NCBI GenBank assembly: GCA_003243255.1 | Contig: QFQM01000096.1 | Span: 1 to 16,921 of the forward strand | From: Flavobacterium psychrophilum | GTDB lineage: Bacteria > Bacteroidota > Bacteroidia > Flavobacteriales > Flavobacteriaceae | Direction: 5' to 3' | DNA length: 16,921 nucleotides | Shown here: positions 1 through 7,564 of the stretch, piece by piece | How positions within the stretch are numbered: position 1 is the stretch's first letter | Layout of the letters: every line of letters starts with the position of its first letter | Translations under genes and position numbers: made by a program | The notes under the pieces: model-generated | Database searches by the model: none | Told to the model about the DNA's origin: nothing | What the model saw: only the letters and a program-made list of their open reading frames with translations

Positions 1-408
1 CATTTTTTTAACCAATTCAGCAATAAGTTCATAAGGGATCGCATCAGGTTTTTTAAAACGGATACAGCTTTTACCCATATCAAGCTTGTATTTGCTATGT
101 TTTGGAAACTCGGCAGCAAACCAGTCATGTAATTCCTTATCAGCATAAATACCCATATGGTAAAAGGCTATGAAATTCTTTTGCGAAGCAATACCCAAAA
201 ACGGAAGCGGCTGCTTAGGATCGCAATGGTATCCTGCCGGATAAGCCGAATGCGGTACCGACCATCCCATCATACCATAAGAAACGCCCTCACTATAACC
301 TTCAGGAAGATTTTCAGCAATCGTTTCACGAAGTTTTGTCATAGGCGCTTTCCTTTCTTCAGGAATCGCATCCATGTACTGGTCTACTGTTTCAACAACG
401 TATTGCAT
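1..408 (-). CDS. DUF1801 (YdhG-like) protein, C-terminus cut by window edge
   Basis: This open frame starts at ATG 406-408 and runs 136 codons to position 1 without a stop, so the C-terminus lies outside the window. The translation begins MQYVVETVDQYMDAIPEER and carries GYSEGVSYGMMGWSVP, FLGIASQKNFIAFYHMGIY, then a region with lysines and a cysteine (KLDMGKSCIRFKK). This is the pattern of the DUF1801 / YdhG-like fold: a short N-terminal helix, an 'EG..YGM.....P' segment, and the 'K....Y' and 'GK.CIRFK' strands. Family members are small cytosolic proteins, some related to the iron-chaperone-like frataxin fold; no biochemical role is firmly established. It is a separate gene downstream of the GH3 fusion on the same strand, with a possible promoter of its own at 450-479. 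The family call rests on pattern recognition only. Confidence 0.85.
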   Translation of the reverse strand, partial: MQYVVETVDQYMDAIPEERKAPMTKLRETIAENLPEGYSEGVSYGMMGWSVPHSAYPAGYHCDPKQPLPFLGIASQKNFIAFYHMGIYADKELHDWFAAEFPKHSKYKLDMGKSCIRFKKPDAIPYELIAELVKKM

Positions 409-449
409 AACTTTTATTTTTTACATTCAATTATCGTTGACACACCCAT

Positions 450-479
450 CAAATAAACAAATCGGCATATCAACACAAA
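450..479 (-). promoter_or_regulatory. Possible Bacteroidetes-type promoter for the DUF1801 gene
   Basis: On the minus strand TTTATTTG (450-457) differs by one base from the Bacteroidetes -7 box TAnnTTTG. A TTTG (476-479) lies 18 bp upstream of it, close to the usual -33 spacing. It would start transcription about 35-40 nt before the ATG at 408. The DNA here is very AT-rich, so a chance match is possible. Confidence 0.3.
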
Positions 480-484
480 TAAAC

Positions 485-3388
485 TTATTCAATTATAGCC
501 TCCTGTATCACCTTCTGAATATCTTCCCTTATATTTTCTTTAGAAAGCCTGTTCTCCCCTGCTTCAGGATACGTACGGTTCGACAGAAATACATATACGA
601 TTTCTGTTTCAGGATCGGCCCATGTCATTGTACCGGTAAATCCTGTATGCCCAAAACTTTCTTTCGAGACACAGCCACAGGTTGGCCCTGCTTTCTCCAA
701 CTGTGGTTTATCAAAACCAAGCCCTCTTCGGTTCCCTTCTTTACACGCATAACATGTATTAAAGGTATCAAATGTTTGCGCAGAAAAATACTGCTTACCT
801 CCATAATTACCTTTCTGAAGGTACATCTGCATAATTTTAGCAACATCCATTGAATTAGAAAACAAACCTGCATGCCCTGCAACACCATCTTCCATTGCAG
901 CAGCCATATCGTGAACATATCCCTGAATTTCAGTATAGCGGAAATAATTATCAATCTCCGTAGGCGGTATATTGCACATATCCCATCTGCGTAACGGATT
1001 ATAAGAAGTATATGCCGCTCCAAGTGGCTTGTATATGTTCTTGTAAGCTAAATAATCTAACGACTGTCCTGTTTTACGCTCAAGATATTCTTTCAGCAGT
1101 ATAAATGAAAAATCGCTGTATTTGTATTCTTTTCTCTTTAGCAGTTTGCTATCCGCAATGCGTTTTACAATAGTATCCTGATAACCTTTGATCAGGAACA
1201 GACCCTCGGTAACCTGATTAGGAAATTCAGGGCTGAACGAATTCCTGTAAAGCAATGAATCCGGTTTTTTATTGGTGTCAAGCGTTTGCTGATAGAAAGG
1301 CATCCACGGCTGGAAACGAGCCTGATGCAGCAACATATCTTTCAGGGTGATATTCTTTTTATCAGTATCTGCAAAAACAGGAAGCATATCCCCTAACTGC
1401 GTATCAAGCTTAACCTGACCCTTATCGTACAATTGCATTACATTAGGCAAAGTAGCCAATATCTTAGTCAGTGAAGCTACATCATAAATATCCGAATTCT
1501 TAACCTTAACATCATTGGCATACGTATGATATCCAAAAGATTTTTGGTAAATAACCTTACCCTTACGGGCAACCAGCACCTGAAGTCCCGGCGTCATTTT
1601 TTCGTTTATAGCGCGCTGGGCTATCATATCAATCTTACTCAGCTTGGCAGAACTCATAGCCACATTTTCCGGTGTGGTAAATCCAAGGCGGTTTGTTGTT
1701 TTGGTAAACAATCCGTCATTCAATTTAAACGAAGATGCAATGCTAACAGGTAATTTTCCTTTAGAGCCTAATGCTCCAAATACAATTTCCGCTGCTACAG
1801 TCTGAGCAATACTGTTATTCTGATAAGCCAGTATAACCGTCTTAATATTTTTGAAACTCTTAATCGGAATCAATGAGTAAGGCTTGGCAAAGTGTGTAAA
1901 GATTACACGCTTATTCTTCGCAATAGTATCAAGCCATGTAAGTTCTTTAGCTGACAGGTCATGCTTTTTCCAGGCACCATCAGCCTTGTGGTAGCCAACG
2001 ATAACTGTACTGAAATCTTTCAGCTTAGCACTCAACAAATGAAGGCTGTCCTCTTGTACTTCGGTTACTTCTGCATACTTCTGTAGTGTAGTCAGATAGT
2101 TAGAACCATCGTCGTCACCCAGTTTAACATAAGCAATCTTCTCGTTCTCAAGTGCCATAACCGGTACGGTTTCCTCTTCATTTTTAAGGACAGTAACAGC
2201 ATTTTCGTATAACTGGTAATTCAGGTCATCATATTCGTGCCCGTTAAGGTCGCTGTATAAATTGGTAAGATCAATAGGCTTATAATGGTTAAGGCCGCCC
2301 CTGTATTTGTATGCCAGCACTTTTTTTACCGATAACTGAAGACGCTCTTCCGAAAGTACGCTGTCAGTGTATGCCTGACGGAACTTCTCAATGGCAACAG
2401 GCACATTTTCAGCAAAAAGTAATACATCATTACCGGCCAAAAATGCTTCCAGATCGATATCACCCGGCTGCATATAACTGCTGGCACCTTTCATATTAAG
2501 CGCATCCGTAAAAATAAGCCCTTTAAATCCTAATTCATTCTGAACGATATTGGTAACTACGTTATAAGAAATCGAGGTAGGATAATTTGGCATCGGCTCA
2601 ATGCTGGGCACATTAAGATGTGCAACCATTATACTCGAAAGCCCTTCGTTAAAAAGTCTTTTATAAGGATAAAACTCAACATCATTCAGGCGTTCTTTAG
2701 TGAAGTTAAGAAAAGGCAGTGCATGATGCGAATCTGTAGCAGTATCCCCATGACCGGGAAAGTGCTTTCCTGTAGCAAACACACCCTGGCTCTGTATACC
2801 GCGCATCAGAGCTGAAGCTCTTTCGGTAACCATAAATTTATCTTCGCCAAAAGAACGGTTACCGATAATTGGGTTCGAAGGATTAGTGTTTATATCAAGA
2901 ACAGGAGCAAAATTAAAATGGATTCCCATTCTTTTTGCCTGTATGGCCATTTGCTGGCCCATTTTTTCAATGAGTTTCATGTCCTGTACAGCCCCAAGGG
3001 TCATATTCCACGGATAACGGTAGGTTGAATCGAGCCTCATACTCAATCCCCACTCGCCGTCAATACCAATGAACAATGGCACCTTCGATTTTGCCTGATA
3101 ACGGTTTGTCAGCCTTGCCTGCCTTACCGGGCCGCCCTGAAAGAATATCAGTCCGCCAATCTTATAATCGGTAATCAGCTTGTCAACACCTTTTTCGTGT
3201 GCGGCATCTTTATTAGAATAGGCAGCAACCATAAAAAGCTGGCCTACCCTTTCTTCAAACGACATACCGGTATAAATGCTGTCCACCCATTTTCTTTCAG
3301 CGTCAGAGCTGTAATCGTTAAAAACTTTTGTGTTCTGTGCCGATAACAACTGAGTGGCAAACAGGAAAACTATTACAAAAAACCTCAT
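485..3388 (-). CDS. Exported GH3 beta-N-acetylglucosaminidase (NagZ type) fused to serine beta-lactamase-fold domain
   Basis: This 967-residue protein starts at ATG 3386-3388. That start gives a clean signal peptide (MRFFVIVFLFATQLLSAQ); the longer in-frame start at 3424 would put a charged extension before it. Residues about 35-370 are a GH3 catalytic domain with KHFPGHGDTATDSHH near 208-222 (the NagZ His/Asp acid-base motif) and the nucleophile Asp in FTDALNMKG near 295. A second alpha/beta GH3 domain covers about 390-560. Residues about 585-960 form a beta-lactamase/PBP-fold domain with SLTK (SxxK, Ser 639), YSD near 757 and HTG near 914. In Bacillus subtilis, NagZ and AmiE (a beta-lactamase-fold MurNAc-peptide amidase) are encoded side by side and act in sequence on muropeptides. 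I infer that this fusion does both steps in the periplasm or at the surface. Four cysteines (CYAC and CGC) sit just before HTG. The C-terminal domain could instead be an esterase or DD-peptidase. Confidence 0.9.
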   Translation of the reverse strand: MRFFVIVFLFATQLLSAQNTKVFNDYSSDAERKWVDSIYTGMSFEERVGQLFMVAAYSNKDAAHEKGVDKLITDYKIGGLIFFQGGPVRQARLTNRYQAKSKVPLFIGIDGEWGLSMRLDSTYRYPWNMTLGAVQDMKLIEKMGQQMAIQAKRMGIHFNFAPVLDINTNPSNPIIGNRSFGEDKFMVTERASALMRGIQSQGVFATGKHFPGHGDTATDSHHALPFLNFTKERLNDVEFYPYKRLFNEGLSSIMVAHLNVPSIEPMPNYPTSISYNVVTNIVQNELGFKGLIFTDALNMKGASSYMQPGDIDLEAFLAGNDVLLFAENVPVAIEKFRQAYTDSVLSEERLQLSVKKVLAYKYRGGLNHYKPIDLTNLYSDLNGHEYDDLNYQLYENAVTVLKNEEETVPVMALENEKIAYVKLGDDDGSNYLTTLQKYAEVTEVQEDSLHLLSAKLKDFSTVIVGYHKADGAWKKHDLSAKELTWLDTIAKNKRVIFTHFAKPYSLIPIKSFKNIKTVILAYQNNSIAQTVAAEIVFGALGSKGKLPVSIASSFKLNDGLFTKTTNRLGFTTPENVAMSSAKLSKIDMIAQRAINEKMTPGLQVLVARKGKVIYQKSFGYHTYANDVKVKNSDIYDVASLTKILATLPNVMQLYDKGQVKLDTQLGDMLPVFADTDKKNITLKDMLLHQARFQPWMPFYQQTLDTNKKPDSLLYRNSFSPEFPNQVTEGLFLIKGYQDTIVKRIADSKLLKRKEYKYSDFSFILLKEYLERKTGQSLDYLAYKNIYKPLGAAYTSYNPLRRWDMCNIPPTEIDNYFRYTEIQGYVHDMAAAMEDGVAGHAGLFSNSMDVAKIMQMYLQKGNYGGKQYFSAQTFDTFNTCYACKEGNRRGLGFDKPQLEKAGPTCGCVSKESFGHTGFTGTMTWADPETEIVYVFLSNRTYPEAGENRLSKENIREDIQKVIQEAIIE

Positions 3389-3415
3389 TAAATAATTGTA
3401 TTTTTTAAAATGACA

Positions 3416-3445
3416 AATCATCATTACCTGTTGCTAATGATGATT
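3416..3445. repeat. Perfect 11-bp inverted repeat between two genes
   Basis: AATCATCATTA (3416-3426) and TAATGATGATT (3435-3445) are perfect reverse complements around an 8-nt spacer. It lies 28 bp past the stop of the small conserved gene and 27 bp before the start of the GH3 fusion. It could be a weak terminator for the upstream run, but the stem is AT-rich and no clean U-run follows. It could also be an operator or leader hairpin for the GH3 gene. Confidence 0.6.
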
Positions 3446-3473
3446 CCTATATAGTATTATGGTGTATTTGCTC

Positions 3474-3956
3474 TTAAAAAAAGCGGCTGTGCCAGCTTTC
3501 TCCTGCGGGAACTTCCCAAAAATCCTGCCATTCTCCAACAGTATTTACAAGATTATTGAAAACTATCGTATTAGCCGATACTGCCTTTTCTTTTGCCATC
3601 TTCTTGAAATCGATAAGTGGCTTATAGGCAATATGTTCGCCAAGCTTAAAAGTTACATTCATCTTGTCTAAGAGGTCAACACCAAACTTTTGTTCCAAAG
3701 CCTGGATAAACTGCACAGAAGCATCGATAGAACAGCCTGTAGCCGCCTGCGTATCCTGGTTAATAGCAATTATAATAAACCTGTTGTATTTAATCTGGTA
3801 AGAAGCTTCAAGTCCTGCACCGTGTGCAGTCCAGTTCTCCAGGAATTCCAGAAGTGATTTTTCAATCTCAGCAATCTCCTCGTCAGAGAATTTCCTGTTA
3901 GACTGGTATATCCATATCCTTGATTCTTCTGGTAATGTTTCAAACGGAACGTACAT
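3474..3956 (-). CDS. Small conserved Bacteroidetes protein of unknown function (often labelled 'ABC transporter ATPase')
   Basis: This is a 160-residue soluble protein that starts MYVPFETLPEESRIWIYQSN and has no signal peptide or membrane segment. From memory, such proteins in Flavobacteria databases carry the label 'ABC transporter ATPase', but I see no Walker A (GxxxxGK[S/T]), no ABC signature and no Walker B, and it is far too short for an ABC ATPase. Visible features are a predicted amphipathic helix (residues about 23-45), a strand-rich middle (NRFIIIAINQ), a conserved-looking ATGCSIDASVQF segment with one cysteine near residue 74, and a C-terminal SWHSRFF tail. It is the last gene of the Fe-S run, 11 bp after the CCG-domain gene, so it is probably cotranscribed and may help assemble or regulate that module. 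I do not know its function. Confidence 0.85.
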   Translation of the reverse strand: MYVPFETLPEESRIWIYQSNRKFSDEEIAEIEKSLLEFLENWTAHGAGLEASYQIKYNRFIIIAINQDTQAATGCSIDASVQFIQALEQKFGVDLLDKMNVTFKLGEHIAYKPLIDFKKMAKEKAVSANTIVFNNLVNTVGEWQDFWEVPAGESWHSRFF

Positions 3957-3967
3957 AATCTCTTTTC

Positions 3968-4762
3968 TTATAAATCTTTCGCATTGGCAATAAGTTCTGC
4001 CACATCCATTACTTTAATATCATGCTCCCTGTTTTTAGCCTTAACCCCGTCAGTAAGCATGGTGTTACAAAACGGACATCCGGCAGCGATAATATCAGGC
4101 TGAGTTTCAAGGGCATCTTCTGTCCTCTCCACGTTTACATCCTTATTACCTTTTTCAGGCTCTTTAAACATCTGGGCACCACCGGCACCACAGCAAAGTC
4201 CATTCAGCTTAGAGCGTTTCATCTCTACTAATTCAGCATCCAGCTTTTCCATAAGGTCACGTGGCGCTTCATATATGTTGTTCGCACGCCCAAGGTAACA
4301 TGGGTCATGGAAAGTAATCTTCTTACCTTTAAACTGGCCTCCTTCAATAGTCAGCCTTCCGTCATCCAACAATGATTTCAGGAATTGTGTGTGGTGAACC
4401 ACTTCATAATTTCCACCAAGTTCAGGATACTCGTTCTTTATAGTATTAAAACAGTGCGGACAGGCCGTAACGATTTTCTTAACCTCATATGCGTTAAGAA
4501 CCTCAATATTTGCCATTGCCTGCATCTGGAACAAAAACTCATTCCCCGCCCTTTTTGCCGGGTCTCCCGTACAGCTTTCTTCCGTTCCTAAAACCGCAAA
4601 AGGTACTTTGGCACTGTTCAGAATTCTAACGAACGCCTTAGTTATTTTTTTTGCCCTGTCGTCAAAACTTCCCGAACAGCCAACCCAAAACAAAACTTCA
4701 GGCTGCTGACCACTGGCCATCATATCGGCCATTGTCGGTACTGTAAAATTATCCTCAGTCAT
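3968..4762 (-). CDS. CCG-domain (HdrB-like) Fe-S binding protein
   Basis: This 264-residue soluble protein carries two cysteine-rich modules. The C-terminal one is complete: C155 in FHDPCYLGR, C190-C191 in GLCCGAGG and C229/C232 in CPFC, matching the CCG pattern of HdrB, GlpC and LldE that binds a [4Fe-4S] cluster or catalyses thiol/quinone redox. The N-terminal one has C29 (VGCSGS), a single C64 (SCTGDP) and C101/C104 (CPHC), so it lacks the paired cysteines and may not hold the same cluster. The membrane protein two genes upstream has the ferredoxin clusters. Together they look like a split version of fused Hdr-like proteins that carry a membrane, a ferredoxin and CCG domains in one chain. 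It lies 8 bp after the HAD gene and 11 bp before the next gene. The electron donor is not apparent from the window. Confidence 0.9.
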   Translation of the reverse strand: MTEDNFTVPTMADMMASGQQPEVLFWVGCSGSFDDRAKKITKAFVRILNSAKVPFAVLGTEESCTGDPAKRAGNEFLFQMQAMANIEVLNAYEVKKIVTACPHCFNTIKNEYPELGGNYEVVHHTQFLKSLLDDGRLTIEGGQFKGKKITFHDPCYLGRANNIYEAPRDLMEKLDAELVEMKRSKLNGLCCGAGGAQMFKEPEKGNKDVNVERTEDALETQPDIIAAGCPFCNTMLTDGVKAKNREHDIKVMDVAELIANAKDL

Positions 4763-4770
4763 ACTATTAT

Positions 4771-5217
4771 TTATTCGTCTTTGCCGTCGTCAAAGACCTG
4801 AATTGTAACTTCTTTATCTATAAGATCGGTAAACTTACCTCTGTAACGTGTTGCTTTAACAAGATGGTTGTCTATCCAGTGGTAGTTTCCTCCCCTTGGT
4901 TTACCCATTACCATACCATGGTATTTGAATCCATGTTCTTTAAGCCACGCTTCAGTAACTTCCCTGTGAGCTTCAGTACGTGATGTGAAGAAAAAGATAA
5001 TGTGCCCTTCGTCATACCATCTGTTCAGTGTTTCAAGCGCATCAGGATATACTTTTGCAGTAACCATTCTTTCAGGCTCCTCGTTAGGTATATCATCACA
5101 AATAGTACCATCAATATCAATAAGGTAGTTTTTGATATCCGGTGGTAAAACAGGGCTCAAATGCTCACCGTTTTCAGTAATCTGCTGTAAATTTTTGTCG
5201 ATGTCTTCTGCTTTCAT
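4771..5217 (-). CDS. Short HAD-superfamily phosphatase-like protein
   Basis: This 148-residue soluble protein has a HAD motif I YLIDIDGTICDD with D34/D36, motif II FFFTSRTE (T78/S79), a motif III lysine in MGKPRGG (K106) and a late acid in HWIDNH (D116) or VFDDG (D143/D144). This is the minimal HAD core without a clear cap domain, as in small phosphatases acting on bulky substrates or in pseudo-phosphatases. Similar flavobacterial proteins are sometimes named 'phosphoheptose isomerase'; nothing here resembles the SIS fold of GmhA, so I reject that name. Its ATG overlaps the stop of the membrane Fe-S gene (TAATG at 5215-5219), which suggests translational coupling, and the CCG gene follows after 8 bp. 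It therefore sits inside a redox module with no obvious reason for a phosphatase. The substrate is unknown. Confidence 0.85.
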   Translation of the reverse strand: MKAEDIDKNLQQITENGEHLSPVLPPDIKNYLIDIDGTICDDIPNEEPERMVTAKVYPDALETLNRWYDEGHIIFFFTSRTEAHREVTEAWLKEHGFKYHGMVMGKPRGGNYHWIDNHLVKATRYRGKFTDLIDKEVTIQVFDDGKDE

Positions 5218-6548
5218 TATGCTTCGTCTTTCCAGTTTAACCTATCCATCTGACTATACTGCCATGGAGCTCCGTTGTTCTCAATATTTGTCATCATACC
5301 ATTCAGCTCTACAGGTGCAGCACTCTGTTCCATAACAAGATACCTTCTCATATCCATAATGATAGATAACGGATCAATGTTTACAGGACAAGCCTCTACA
5401 CAACCATTACAGGTTGTACATGCCCATAATTCCTCAGGTGTGATATAATCATTAAGCAACGATTTGCCATCATCAACAAATGTGCCTTTATTTTTGTCAA
5501 TATTCCTGCCTACTTCTTCAATCCTGTCACGCGTTTTCATCATGATGTTACGTGGAGAAAGTTTCTTACCGGTAACATTTGCAGGACACGATTCAGTACA
5601 ACGCCCACACTCAGTACACGTATAAGCATTCATTAGTTGAACCCAGTTCAGATCCTGAACATCACTCGCACCGAATTTTTCAGGCAGAGCACCCTCTTCT
5701 GCCGGCGGAGCTGCTGCAAACGGATCAGCGTTAGGATCCATCATCAGTTTTACTTCAGCCGTAACCGATTCAAGGTTTACAAATTTACCTTTAGGTTTCA
5801 GGTTAGCAAAGTATGTATTAGGGAATGCAAGCAGTATGTGAAGGTGCTTAGAGAAATACAGGTAGTTCATAAACACCATAATCCCTACTATATGCAGCCA
5901 CCATGCAGTTCTTTCAATAACAATAACTGTACCTTCAGACATTCCGTTGAATATAGGCGCGATTAAGCCCGATATTGGGAATGAACCTGCCTGAACATAA
6001 TGATGTGCCCCTACCGACTGTAAATGAACATCTGCAGCATTCATAGTAAGGAAAAACACCATCAAAATAGATTCCAGGTAAAGGATATAATTAGCATCGC
6101 TTTTAGGCCATCCTTTCAGGTCGCTATGAATGAATCTCTTAAGCTTTATGATATTCCTTCTGATCCAGAATACAGTTACCGAAAAAATAACACCAAAGGC
6201 AAGCAATTCAAAAGTTCCTATAAGGAAACTATAAAAACCTCCCATAAATGAGAAGATCCTGTGCATACCGGCAATACCATCTACTATTATTTCAAGGAGT
6301 TCGATATTGATAAGCACAAAACCTACATATACTATAATGTGTAATATACCCATTACAGGCTTTCTTACCATTTTAGACTGCCCGAGAGCAATCATAGCCA
6401 TATTGTTCCAGCGTTCTCCCGGATTATCAAAACGGTCAACATTTCGGCCCAACTTAATATTACGGATCAGTTTTTTTACATTAAAGGCAAAATAACCAAA
6501 TCCGGCTGCAAGGACTAAAACAAATAGTATATTATCTAAGTAACTCAT
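5217..6548 (-). CDS. Membrane protein with two [4Fe-4S] sites (HdrC/HdrE- or GlpC-like electron transfer subunit)
   Basis: This 443-residue protein has an N-terminal membrane domain with about five helices (roughly residues 6-26, 66-88, 105-128, 153-171 and 213-233) resembling the NarI / HdrE cytochrome b-like domain; H70 and H219 are possible heme ligands. A linker with PFAAAPPAEEGALP follows. The cytosolic C-terminal ferredoxin domain holds CTECGRCTESCP (C311, C314, C317, C321) and CTTCNGCVEACP (C377, C380, C383, C387), the signature of two [4Fe-4S] clusters. This suggests transfer between the quinone pool and the CCG-domain protein encoded two genes downstream. It is the first gene of the tight run and follows the MCE gene by 32 bp. 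The heme assignment and the direction of electron flow are inferences. It resembles the Fe-S oxidoreductases of Hdr type but is not a complete fused one. Confidence 0.9.
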   Translation of the reverse strand: MSYLDNILFVLVLAAGFGYFAFNVKKLIRNIKLGRNVDRFDNPGERWNNMAMIALGQSKMVRKPVMGILHIIVYVGFVLINIELLEIIVDGIAGMHRIFSFMGGFYSFLIGTFELLAFGVIFSVTVFWIRRNIIKLKRFIHSDLKGWPKSDANYILYLESILMVFFLTMNAADVHLQSVGAHHYVQAGSFPISGLIAPIFNGMSEGTVIVIERTAWWLHIVGIMVFMNYLYFSKHLHILLAFPNTYFANLKPKGKFVNLESVTAEVKLMMDPNADPFAAAPPAEEGALPEKFGASDVQDLNWVQLMNAYTCTECGRCTESCPANVTGKKLSPRNIMMKTRDRIEEVGRNIDKNKGTFVDDGKSLLNDYITPEELWACTTCNGCVEACPVNIDPLSIIMDMRRYLVMEQSAAPVELNGMMTNIENNGAPWQYSQMDRLNWKDEA

Positions 6549-6580
6549 ATAGTAAAGTGATTGCTATAAAATCAATTCGC

Positions 6581-7546
6581 TTATTTTTTCTCCTCCTTCA
6601 CAGTAGTTGTTTCTGTGTAAGGAGTACCCTTTTTACCGAACACAGAGAAATGAACATAACGCTTAGGATTCAGTTTAAAGTCAGCCAAAAGTTCTTTCAG
6701 CTCTTTCGATGCTCCGTTAAGATTGTTATACATGGCATCATCCTTCATCAATTTGCCTAACGTACCTTTTCCTGAGTTCACATCGTTCATAAGATTATCA
6801 ACCTTAGCAAGCGAACCTTCAAGATTCCTTACCGTTTTTGCAAGATCTGCTGCATTGATAGAATCAGACAGCTTTGAAAAATTAGCTGTTGTATGGTTCA
6901 GGTTTTTCATTGTAGCATCAATGTTGGACTTATTACCAGCAAGCATCGCGTTAAGTGTACGTGCAGATTTGCTAAACTCCTGCATTGTAACACTCATTTC
7001 AGATATTGCCACACGAAGGTTTTCCTGAGTCCTTACATCCATAACATTTTTGAAACCGTGTAAAAGGCTGTCTGCCGTAACTATGGTTGCTTCAACTTTC
7101 GTTTGCAGCGGCGCCAGTTGATCGCCAACTTCAGAAAGCATATCCGGTTTTTCGCCGCTTTTCAGTTCAGCACCGTCTTCTGCCATTGTTTTTGTGTTAG
7201 ACATATCAGGAACGATAGCTATCTGCTTCCCTCCAATAATGCTTGGCTTATATAACATAGCACTGCTGGTTGATGATATAGGGAAATCAGTTTTCACCTG
7301 CATTTCTATCAGAAGCTCACCTGTTTCATGATTTTTAAATGAAATGTTGGTTATTTTACCAACTACTAAGCCATTTAATGTTACAGGAGCCGATGGAGAC
7401 AACTCCTCGACGTTCTTATAGGTAACGTAATATGTTTTGTATGAATTAAATAAATCGGTACCTCTTAAAAAATAGAATCCCCATATAAATAACAATACGG
7501 ATGATATAACTAATACCGCGGTCTTAACTTCTCTTGATACTTTCAA
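6581..7546 (-). CDS. MlaD / MCE-domain lipid transport protein, TTG start
   Basis: This is a 321-residue protein, starting at TTG 7544-7546, that begins MKVSREVKTA. It has one N-terminal membrane anchor (about residues 7-28), an MCE/MlaD domain (about 38-113, with YKNVEELSPSAPVTLNGLVVGKI split around the core), then a long helical tail (about 135-285) rich in N, S and L, and a C-terminal LNPKRYVHFSVFG motif that I associate with Bacteroidetes MlaD proteins. MCE proteins hold hydrophobic tunnels that move phospholipids between inner and outer membranes. The partner MlaE permease and MlaF ATPase genes are not in the window. An earlier TTG at 7565-7567 was rejected because it forms the end of a TACATTTG promoter box. 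It lies between the amidase gene and the Fe-S run, with 32 bp to the next gene, so it may lead that transcript. Confidence 0.88.
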   Translation of the reverse strand: MKVSREVKTAVLVISSVLLFIWGFYFLRGTDLFNSYKTYYVTYKNVEELSPSAPVTLNGLVVGKITNISFKNHETGELLIEMQVKTDFPISSTSSAMLYKPSIIGGKQIAIVPDMSNTKTMAEDGAELKSGEKPDMLSEVGDQLAPLQTKVEATIVTADSLLHGFKNVMDVRTQENLRVAISEMSVTMQEFSKSARTLNAMLAGNKSNIDATMKNLNHTTANFSKLSDSINAADLAKTVRNLEGSLAKVDNLMNDVNSGKGTLGKLMKDDAMYNNLNGASKELKELLADFKLNPKRYVHFSVFGKKGTPYTETTTVKEEKK

Positions 7547-7564
7547 AATAGAATAATTTTTTAA

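Noticed and set aside
154..456. Plus-strand small open frames overlapping DUF1801, GH3 and Fe-S genes
   Set aside because: They lie antisense to genes with clear motifs and show composition of out-of-frame reading (many C, F, I, H, R).
3389..3424. Longer start of the GH3 fusion at 3424
   Set aside because: It would add MMICHFKKYNYL before a perfect signal peptide that begins at 3388, and it falls in the inverted repeat region.
3474..3956. ABC transporter ATPase function
   Set aside because: No Walker A, Walker B or signature motif, and only 160 residues.
4771..5217. Phosphoheptose isomerase (GmhA) function
   Set aside because: The motifs are those of a HAD phosphatase; no SIS fold pattern is present.
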